NCBI GenBank assembly: GCA_964534745.1
Contig: CAZHQW010000023.1
Coordinates: 1-43,972, forward strand
Source of the DNA: G020354785 sp964534745
Lineage (GTDB): Bacteria; Bacteroidota; Bacteroidia; Bacteroidales; UBA10428
Direction: 5' to 3'
DNA: 43,972 nt
Shown here: positions 1 to 6,457 of the stretch, one piece after another
Layout of the letters: each line of letters begins with the position of its first letter
Position numbering within the stretch: position 1 is the stretch's first letter
Translations under genes and position numbers: made by a program
Notes under the pieces: model-generated
Seen by the model: only the letters and a program-made list of their open reading frames with translations
The model's database searches: none
What the model was told of the DNA's origin: nothing

Positions 1-2
1 TT

Positions 3-1553
3 CATTTCAGGGGTACCTTTGAAAATAACAAGGGAAAGCTGATGGTGTTCCTTATCGGGGGATTCTTTATGCTTATCACCTCCTGCATTAATTATATAAA
101 CCTTACTAATATACTCTTTTCTACACGCAGCAAGGAAACAGGAATCCGCAAAGTTAACGGCAGCAAGAGAAGCAATATTATTAAACAGTTCATGACCGAC
201 ACCACTCTTTCGGCACTGATTGGCTTTAACCTTGCAATTATTATGCTGAAACTGATCCTCCCCTGGTTTAATGCAATTATGGACACCCATTTAAACCTTA
301 TTCCAGACTGGCAGTTTATAGCCCTTCTGCTAATACTTTTTATCTTAACTGTTTTAGTATCCGGACTTTACCCGGCACTCAGGTATTCATCACTCAAACC
401 TGTGAACCTGATTAGCTCAAACATACCCCAGGCAAAGGGTAAAAGCCCTTCAAGATGGATACTGACCACTTTCCAGTTTTTTCTTGCTGTAATTTTTATC
501 CAGGTTATGATGGTTATGACTAAACAGAATAATTATGTATTCAGTGATGAGGTAAAAAAGTATGACGAGGCCGATGTTATATGTATGCCCGGAGATCCAT
601 GGGGGGATTTGAAGAAGGTTAAGCAGGAGCTTTTAAAGAATCCTGCTATCGATTTTGTATCCTGGGGTTCTTCTATTCCATCAATGGGATTTAACGGGAC
701 TTATGACTGGAAAAATGAACAAAACAAGGAATTGGCAGTTGCCAACTCATTCGGACTGGACTATCCCGAAGTATACAGGATCAGGATGCTAAGCGGACGT
801 TACTTCTCCGGTGAATTTACTGCTGACACAAATAGCAGTATAGTAATCAACCAGGCTGCCGCCAATGAGCTGGGATTTGCTGACCCTGTTAATAAAATGA
901 TGTATGCCTTTGGAAGGCAATATAAAATTATCGGAATAATAGATAATTATATGGAGATACCCCCTGTTTTTAGCACAATACCATTGCTCATCACCATGAG
1001 CCGCGACCAGGATAATTTCCTTGTTATGCGTATAAATCCTGAAAATCGTGAATCCGCACACGAATTTATTGTTAGCACCCTTCAAAAATTCAATCCAGAC
1101 TATCCTGTTGAAATCAAGTATCACCAGGATATACTCTTTGAGCAAAAAGAATCGAGATCATATATTTCAGCAGGCAAGCTTATGAACCTGTTTTTTATAC
1201 TTACTATCATCACTTCTTTAATCGGACTGTTCGGACTTTCCGTGTTTATTGCCGAAAGGCGCCGCAAGGAGGTGGGTATAAGAAAAGCCTGCGGTGCATC
1301 GGCATTGAAAATTGTTTTCAGGCTGTCAAGGGGACTGCTGATTCAGATTTTAATTGTACTAAGTATTGCCACCCCTCTTTCTTACTTTATTACGAATGGA
1401 TACCTTTCTGCATTTCCGGATCATTTCAGTCCGGGCATATTCTTTTACCTGTTCGGAGGTATTGCAGGATCAATAATATTGATGCTGACGGTGAGCTGGC
1501 AGACATGGCGCGCAGCAAACAGGAATCCGGTCGAGGCATTACGGTATGAATAA
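3..1553 (+). CDS. FtsX/MacB-type ABC transporter permease (5' partial)
   Basis: The reading frame is open from base 3, so the N-terminal half lies outside the window. What remains is the end of the first FtsX-like permease domain (hydrophobic segments with the ETGIRKVNGS motif), a MacB-like periplasmic core, and a second FtsX domain with three membrane segments carrying the matching motif RRKEVGIRKACGAS. The protein ends in NPVEALRYE, the usual last residues of Bacteroidota permeases of this class. The duplicated FtsX layout fits the roughly 800-residue inner-membrane permeases that work with a MacB-type ATPase and a membrane-fusion protein in export of small molecules or lipoproteins. The substrate cannot be told, and the ATPase gene is not in view. 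It faces the next gene tail to tail across 18 bp. Confidence 0.9.
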   Translation, partial: HFRGTFENNKGKLMVFLIGGFFMLITSCINYINLTNILFSTRSKETGIRKVNGSKRSNIIKQFMTDTTLSALIGFNLAIIMLKLILPWFNAIMDTHLNLIPDWQFIALLLILFILTVLVSGLYPALRYSSLKPVNLISSNIPQAKGKSPSRWILTTFQFFLAVIFIQVMMVMTKQNNYVFSDEVKKYDEADVICMPGDPWGDLKKVKQELLKNPAIDFVSWGSSIPSMGFNGTYDWKNEQNKELAVANSFGLDYPEVYRIRMLSGRYFSGEFTADTNSSIVINQAAANELGFADPVNKMMYAFGRQYKIIGIIDNYMEIPPVFSTIPLLITMSRDQDNFLVMRINPENRESAHEFIVSTLQKFNPDYPVEIKYHQDILFEQKESRSYISAGKLMNLFFILTIITSLIGLFGLSVFIAERRRKEVGIRKACGASALKIVFRLSRGLLIQILIVLSIATPLSYFITNGYLSAFPDHFSPGIFFYLFGGIAGSIILMLTVSWQTWRAANRNPVEALRYE

Positions 1554-1571
1554 TCAACTATGTTACCCTCA

Positions 1572-2135
1572 CTAATCAATAAAAATATTAAAACTGCATT
1601 GTTCGCCACCTTTTAAAATTGAGCCGGTCACTTCCACTTCAACCTCTTTCCCTGTCAGCGTCTCATATATATGCTTCTGCCATCCTACCGAGCAATGGCA
1701 CATCGCATCCGAACTCACAAATGACCTGTCAATAAACGGACAAACACATGCTTCTCTTTTTTTGTCATATATCCGTATTAACCCTTTGTCCTTTTCATAT
1801 TCCGCCCTTTCCACCCATTTCCTCATAACATCTTCCAGAAAACCTTCAACATCACCCCTGAACTTAACAGCGTCCTCATCATATTCTTTTGCACACTCGC
1901 GTCCCAGCATTTCCAGCACTTCCCTTTTTTTAGCTTCATCAAGGGAAGTATTCATAATATCCAGTAGCTTGGCAAAGCGCTTGTTAATAAATTCCAGCTT
2001 CCATTTCAGGGTCTTAACCTCCTGGTCCTCGTCGTCTGAAGAAGCGAAGGTTTTTTCATTGCTGATTATGGCAAAAGCTGCACAGGAACATACTCCGTAT
2101 TTGCAGATGTCCTTAAAGAAATCCTTTCTATTCAT
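1572..2135 (-). CDS. exported cysteine-rich protein with V4R-like C-terminus
   Basis: A 187-residue protein I do not recognise with certainty. The first 30 residues form a short Cys-rich hydrophobic stretch (C11, C16, C18) that could be a weak signal peptide or anchor. The middle is helical and charged. The C-terminal 60 residues carry paired cysteines (C130/C132, C146/C148, C180) in the order CxC, CHCSVGW, GKEVEVEV, GGEQCSF. That order resembles the end of V4R (4-vinyl reductase) domains, which bind small ligands or metals. A DUF6144-type label is another possibility. It stands alone on the minus strand, 30 bp downstream of the hydrolase gene, and may be co-transcribed with it. A 12-bp direct repeat (AGCATAAGATTA at 2136-2147 and 2151-2162) sits just before its start. 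Confidence 0.65.
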   Translation of the reverse strand: MNRKDFFKDICKYGVCSCAAFAIISNEKTFASSDDEDQEVKTLKWKLEFINKRFAKLLDIMNTSLDEAKKREVLEMLGRECAKEYDEDAVKFRGDVEGFLEDVMRKWVERAEYEKDKGLIRIYDKKREACVCPFIDRSFVSSDAMCHCSVGWQKHIYETLTGKEVEVEVTGSILKGGEQCSFNIFID

Positions 2136-2165
2136 AGCATAAGATTAATAAGCATAAGATTATTA

Positions 2166-3164
2166 TTAATTAAGATCAACGGAATCCATTTTACCCTTAA
2201 GGTAATCAGGAATTAAATTATCAACACTCTTATAATCTTTTAAAAAATGCCTTATAAGCGGAAAAAACCGGTCATGCGCGTCAATAAACATAAAATGCCC
2301 TGCATCTTCAAGAATCACAAGCCTTGATGAAGGTATATGTTTATATACCCTGTATGCAGCCTCACACGGGAAAGCATCGTATGTGCCGTGTAATATTAAG
2401 GTCGGACAATCAATAGCCTCCAGGTCTTTATGCATATCATAATCTCCCATGTCATCCATCAACAGCCTGCCTATGGCAGCCTGGTTTCTTGCTGTATTCT
2501 TTCCAAAGGCCAGGTTCACCTGATCCACCATTGATTTATTCCTGAAAAATGGCTTCAAAATCAGCCGCCAGTATTGCCCTACTGCCTTGTCTTCATTACT
2601 CCTGAAGGATTCGGACTGTTCCATCTCTAACATAGCTTCTCTGTCTTCTGCGGTTGTCCTGCTCTTAAGAGTATTGAAATAGTCATTGAAATAGTCCTTG
2701 CTTGCCCCGCCTGTACTGACTATTACCAGTGATTTAATATTTTCATGGTATTTTATGGCATAGCACATGGCCAGGGTGGCGCCCCACGAGAAGCCTACTA
2801 TATTTATCTTATCAAGCTTCAGATGCCTGCGTAATCCTTCAAGGTCCTCAACAAAATTATCAACCGTGATAGAGGCCGAATCGGCCTCTCCCGAAGAATT
2901 GCCAGAAGCCCTCTGATCGTAGAATATTACCCGGTAGTCATCTGTCAGCTCCTTAAACTGGATAATGCTGTTATGGTCAAATCCCGGTCCGCCGTGAAGA
3001 ATAACAACCGGGTCACCTCTGCCGATAATCTTATAATAAAGTTTTATCCCGTTGACGTCGGCATAGCCGTCTTCCATATGCTGCGTTTTTTCCATTTTAC
3101 AGCCTGTAATTAAAAATAATAATAAAATATTCAATACAGGCAAAACAAAAAACTCTCGTTTCAT
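2166..3164 (-). CDS. alpha/beta-hydrolase lipoprotein, proline iminopeptidase-like
   Basis: A 332-residue alpha/beta-hydrolase fold enzyme with a lipoprotein signal: hydrophobic stretch ending LITGC, lipid-modified Cys22. The oxyanion motif HGGPG is at residues 57-61, followed by the DQRASGNS segment typical of the proline iminopeptidase (S33) branch. The nucleophile elbow GFSWGA places the catalytic Ser at 126, and the likely acid and base are Asp263 (GTYDAF) and His290 (EDAGHF). Length and motif spacing match the family. The substrate could be an N-terminal proline peptide or an ester or lactone; sequence alone does not decide. The lipobox implies membrane anchoring facing the periplasm or outer surface. 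A truncated cupin gene lies just upstream on the same strand. Confidence 0.88.
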   Translation of the reverse strand: MKREFFVLPVLNILLLFLITGCKMEKTQHMEDGYADVNGIKLYYKIIGRGDPVVILHGGPGFDHNSIIQFKELTDDYRVIFYDQRASGNSSGEADSASITVDNFVEDLEGLRRHLKLDKINIVGFSWGATLAMCYAIKYHENIKSLVIVSTGGASKDYFNDYFNTLKSRTTAEDREAMLEMEQSESFRSNEDKAVGQYWRLILKPFFRNKSMVDQVNLAFGKNTARNQAAIGRLLMDDMGDYDMHKDLEAIDCPTLILHGTYDAFPCEAAYRVYKHIPSSRLVILEDAGHFMFIDAHDRFFPLIRHFLKDYKSVDNLIPDYLKGKMDSVDLN

Positions 3165-3193
3165 AATCTTTATTATTAAACATGGTTTTCAAA

Positions 3194-3370
3194 TTATTTG
3201 ATTCTGCAATCAAAGCTCGCTTCATTATCATGGGTATGCCATGGCACATCATGGCCCTTGACCTTGGTAATCTTAATATATATATCATTGACTTCACCAA
3301 TAACACGTGGTGAATAACATTCTTTAATGCCTGAAAACAGCTTTGCCAGGTTCTTTTCTTTTTTCTTCAT
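3194..3370 (-). pseudogene. truncated cupin-domain gene (N-terminal 58 codons only)
   Basis: Reading the minus strand from the ATG at 3370 gives 58 codons ending at TAA 3194-3196. The peptide has the typical start of small single-domain cupins: an LFSGIKECYSPRVIGEVND stretch, then IYIKITKVKG and the metal-site motif WHTHDNE. Family members continue after HTHDNE with a DELFYV-type strand and about 55 more residues. Here the reading becomes ASFDCRIK and stops. Only 29 bp separate the stop from the next gene, so the C-terminal half has been deleted rather than frameshifted. I infer a pseudogene. The match comes from remembered family consensus, not a search. Confidence 0.7.
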
Positions 3371-3454
3371 AACAATACGGTTTTATTATTGAACTCTGAA
3401 ATGTCTTTTTTATAGGTGCAATAAAGATATAAAATGATATCTTAGATAAAAATA

Positions 3455-3467
3455 GGGACAGCGCCCA
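3455..3467. repeat. 13-bp repeat copy 1, REP-like (GGGACAGCGCCCA)
   Basis: GGGACAGCGCCCA occurs 51 bp before the GH172 gene start. It can fold as GGG/CCC around a short loop, extended by flanking ATA/TAT. An identical copy overlaps the end of the same gene. Such short GC-rich hairpins in AT-rich spacers resemble REP elements. Confidence 0.6.
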
Positions 3468-3517
3468 TATTTTGAATCCAAGACAATATGCAGTTTTTAA
3501 ACAAATAAATATAACCA

Positions 3518-4783
3518 ATGAACAAGTCCAAAGTTATTATATTTTGTCTTTTGCCGGCATTTCTATGTTGTAATAACTGTAGTAAAAGCCGGCATGAAAA
3601 CCGTGAGACCATATATCCTGAAAAGATATATGAATATTCCGATAACATCAGTCCCAGGTGGAGCAGCTTCGAAAATATTAATGGTGAAAAAGGCATGGGC
3701 GGTATGGAGAACAATGGAGCAAAAGGACATCCTTATGACATGATTAAATCTGGTGAACGGTGCATATTACTGGACACACAAGGACCAGGTATCATTAACA
3801 GGATATGGATTACTATTAGTACCCGTTCTCCTTATACTCTAAGGGGACTGGTCATTAACATGTACTGGAACGATGAGGAAAAACCTGCGGTATCAGTTCC
3901 TTTCGGGGATTTTTTTGGTGTTGGTCTTGGAAAAACAGCCATATACGAAAATGCCTTATTTTCAAATCCTGAGGGACGGTCTTTTAACAGCTATATCCAG
4001 ATGCCATTTGAAAAGTCTGCAAGAATTGAGATTGTGAATGAAATGGACTACGATTTGTTCCTGATTTTTTTTGATGTGGATTATCAGCTATTAAAACGCT
4101 GGGATAATAACTTTATGTATTTTCATGCTTACTGGCACCGCGATACAGCCACTACACCAGGGGATGATTTTAATATACTGCCCGCTGTTAAAGGCAAGGG
4201 AAGGTTCCTGGGGACTAATATCAGTGTAATAACCAAACCCGGATACAAAGATTACTGGTGGGGTGAAGGGGAATTCAAAGCCTATCTTGATGGAGATGAT
4301 GAAGATCCAACCCTTGTAGGAACAGGTACGGAAGACTATATTGGTAGCGCATGGGGCCAGGGACAGTTTTGCAATAAGCACAACGGATGTTTAATAGCAG
4401 ATGCCAAAAACAGGCAATGGTCATTTTACAGGTATCATATTATCGACCCGATTTATTTTCATTCCGCCTGTAAAATTACCATCCAGCAGATGGGTGGTAC
4501 ATCAAAGAAGAATGTTATCGCTATGCAAAAAGAGGGCGTTAACCTGATCCCCGTGACTATTAGCGGTGATGAAGCCGATTTAATTCACATTTATCGTAAA
4601 GATAGTGTCATTGATTTGGAAAGTCCTGAACTACCCGGCGATGATGCATGGACAAATTTCTTTCGTTCGGACGATGTTTCTGCAGTCGCCTATTTTTATC
4701 TTGATAATCCAGAAAATGACCTGCCTGAAATTCAGGACATTAATATACGGACCTGGAATTTAAAAGGGGACAGCGCCCAGTAG
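3518..4783 (+). CDS. DUF2961 / glycoside hydrolase family 172 lipoprotein
   Basis: A 421-residue exported protein. Its N-terminus is hydrophobic and ends in a cysteine cluster (FLCCNNC), so it is probably a lipoprotein. The family signature is clear: SFENINGEKGMGG-type start, the GPGIINRIW strand, VPFGDFFG, and the core WWGEGE (residues 247-252), followed by LDGD and GTGTEDYIGSAWG with acidic residues E272 and D273. The DUF2961 family is now GH172, whose characterised members act on fructofuranoside or arabinofuranoside linkages, with double jelly-roll folds that assemble as trimers or hexamers. The likely role is scavenging of furanosyl glycans at the cell surface. No SusC/D pair or other CAZyme is nearby, so it is an orphan. 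The last codons (KGDSAQ) are encoded inside a repeat shared with the upstream spacer. Confidence 0.9.
   Translation: MNKSKVIIFCLLPAFLCCNNCSKSRHENRETIYPEKIYEYSDNISPRWSSFENINGEKGMGGMENNGAKGHPYDMIKSGERCILLDTQGPGIINRIWITISTRSPYTLRGLVINMYWNDEEKPAVSVPFGDFFGVGLGKTAIYENALFSNPEGRSFNSYIQMPFEKSARIEIVNEMDYDLFLIFFDVDYQLLKRWDNNFMYFHAYWHRDTATTPGDDFNILPAVKGKGRFLGTNISVITKPGYKDYWWGEGEFKAYLDGDDEDPTLVGTGTEDYIGSAWGQGQFCNKHNGCLIADAKNRQWSFYRYHIIDPIYFHSACKITIQQMGGTSKKNVIAMQKEGVNLIPVTISGDEADLIHIYRKDSVIDLESPELPGDDAWTNFFRSDDVSAVAYFYLDNPENDLPEIQDINIRTWNLKGDSAQ
4767..4779. repeat. 13-bp repeat copy 2, inside the GH172 stop region
   Basis: The second exact copy of GGGACAGCGCCCA, in the same orientation as copy 1, about 1.3 kb apart. 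It encodes the last residues of the GH172 protein, so the present C-terminus appears to be read through a repeat element. Confidence 0.6.
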
Positions 4784-4845
4784 TGCCCTATTATGGTAAT
4801 ATATCCCGGTATTATATAACAGTTGGCTATTGACTATAGAAGTTT

Positions 4846-6093
4846 CTATACTACATTTAATGCCTGTTCAATGTCCCAGATTATGTCTTTGTAGTTCTCC
4901 ACTCCTACTGATATCCTGACAAGGGAATCTGTTATTCCCATTTCATGCAAGTCACTTTCATCAATTCCGGCATGAGTCATAGTCTTGGGATGTTCCACCA
5001 GGCATTCCGTACTGCCAAGACTTACAGCCAGTTTCATAAATTTGAGGGCATTCATAAACCTGAATGCCTCTTTCTCTCCACCTTTCAACTGAAATGATAA
5101 CATTGCCCCGCTTCCCGAATATTGTTTTTTGTAAATTTCATATTCTCTGGTTCCCTCTTTTATCAATCCCAGATAATTGACCTTTTGAACTTTGGGATGC
5201 TCGTTCAGGAAATTTGCAACTTCAACAGCATTCTTCTGCTGCCGTTCCATCCTTATTTTCAGTGTTTCCAGACTTCGCATCAACAGCCAGCCTGTCCACG
5301 GACCAGCCATGTTGCCCAGAAACGTTCTTAAAGTCTTAACCCGCTTCATCAATTCCTTTTTTCCCAGAACCGCACCTGCGATGATATCGCTATGCCCGCC
5401 AATATACTTTGTAGCAGAGTAAATAACCAGGTCTGCGCCATGCTTAAGCGGATGCTGCCACAACGGTCCCATATATGTATTATCTACCGCCACCAGAGCC
5501 TCATTGCCGGCATTACTAAATTGCCTGGCAATACTTTTACAGCATCCTATATCAATCAGTTCATTTGTCGGATTGGCAGGTGTTTCCATGTATATAACTT
5601 TTAATTTTTCCGGTTTTCCCGAGTCTTTCAATAACTTCATTATTTCATCCCGGGTCTGTCTTGGCTTGAATCCAAGTATCGTAATCCCTATTTTGGGCAG
5701 GAAATGATTAATAAAATGGTCTGTACCGCCATAAAGCGGCCTGCTGTATAGCATCAAATCACCGGGTTCCAAAAACTCGAGGAGCACTGTTGTAATTGCC
5801 GACATTCCGCTTTCAAATACCGCACAGTCTTCTGCGTCATCCCAGAGGCAAAGCCTGTCTTCAAGGATTTCCAGATCCGGATTATTAATACGGCTGTATA
5901 TCAATCCCAATTCTTCATTGGCCTTTTTCTCTCTTTTTCCATAGGCCAGCTCAAAATAGGCTTTTCCTTCTTCTGCCGTCTTAAAAACAAAAGTCGATGT
6001 CTGAAAAATCGGGCATTTTATCGCCCCTTCCGATAGCTCAGGCTTGTAACCATAGCCCATCATCAGACTTTCGGGTTTAAACTTGTGATTCAT
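4846..6093 (-). CDS. trans-sulfuration family PLP enzyme (cystathionine gamma-synthase/lyase type)
   Basis: A 415-residue Cys/Met-metabolism PLP enzyme of fold type I. Landmarks in order are IYSRINNP (phosphate-binding partner loop, about 65-72), FESGMSAI (PLP-phosphate binding, about 93-100), YMETPANPT (about 168-176), VAVDNTYMGP with the ring-stacking Asp, and the Schiff-base lysine in YSATKYIGGH at K229. The C-terminal half holds SLGSTECLVEHPKTMTHAG, the substrate carboxylate-binding region. Members interconvert cystathionine, homocysteine, cysteine or methionine. The motifs do not reliably separate gamma-synthase, gamma-lyase or methionine gamma-lyase. It is a single gene with convergent transcription against the GH172 gene. 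The enzyme is cytoplasmic. Confidence 0.9.
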   Translation of the reverse strand: MNHKFKPESLMMGYGYKPELSEGAIKCPIFQTSTFVFKTAEEGKAYFELAYGKREKKANEELGLIYSRINNPDLEILEDRLCLWDDAEDCAVFESGMSAITTVLLEFLEPGDLMLYSRPLYGGTDHFINHFLPKIGITILGFKPRQTRDEIMKLLKDSGKPEKLKVIYMETPANPTNELIDIGCCKSIARQFSNAGNEALVAVDNTYMGPLWQHPLKHGADLVIYSATKYIGGHSDIIAGAVLGKKELMKRVKTLRTFLGNMAGPWTGWLLMRSLETLKIRMERQQKNAVEVANFLNEHPKVQKVNYLGLIKEGTREYEIYKKQYSGSGAMLSFQLKGGEKEAFRFMNALKFMKLAVSLGSTECLVEHPKTMTHAGIDESDLHEMGITDSLVRISVGVENYKDIIWDIEQALNVV

Positions 6094-6457
6094 AGTTTAT
6101 TTTTTATTTAAAATAAATGAAAACAACATAAGTAAAATTAATATTTATATCATCTAATATCAAGTTATCAGAAGGCATTTAAACAGTCCAATTGCAAATA
6201 GATAATAGCATACGCAGGTTTTTATACCAGCCCCTACATATTAGCTATGGGCTTCGACTGAGAAACAAGGGGTCTGAGTTTATGGAAATGCACTGATGAA
6301 GCATTTTGATTAATTATATAATAGCTCTCTGTAAAACAAACCAATATTTGACTTGTGTGTTATTTTTTTTTTGTATATTGCAACTAGCCAGCAAGTGATT
6401 GTTAATCAAGAATTTCATATATACATTTGTTATACCCGAGATACCTTTAATTTCAAA
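6094..6457. other. 364-bp divergent intergenic region
   Basis: This spacer lies between two divergent genes and should hold both promoters. I see no small gene. A weak AGCCC/GGGCT inverted repeat is at 6229-6253, and a run of ten T lies at 6363-6372 about 85 bp before the lipoprotein start. A near-consensus TATATTG at 6374 with TTG 18 bp upstream could be a -7/-33 pair, but it is not convincing. Confidence 0.4.

Noticed and set aside
42..1553. ATG 42 as the true start of the permease
   Set aside because: The frame continues upstream to base 3, and the FtsX domain would be cut inside; the gene is simply truncated by the window.
3097..3306. Minus-strand ORF overlapping the hydrolase start
   Set aside because: It is out of frame with both the hydrolase and the cupin remnant and has no recognisable features.
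6229..6253. AGCCC/GGGCT inverted repeat as riboswitch
   Set aside because: Only five pairs with a 15-base loop and no conserved core motif that I recognise.
6353..6457. N-terminal extension of the repeat lipoprotein
   Set aside because: The extension has no signal peptide, while ATG 6458 begins a lipoprotein signal with a good lipobox.
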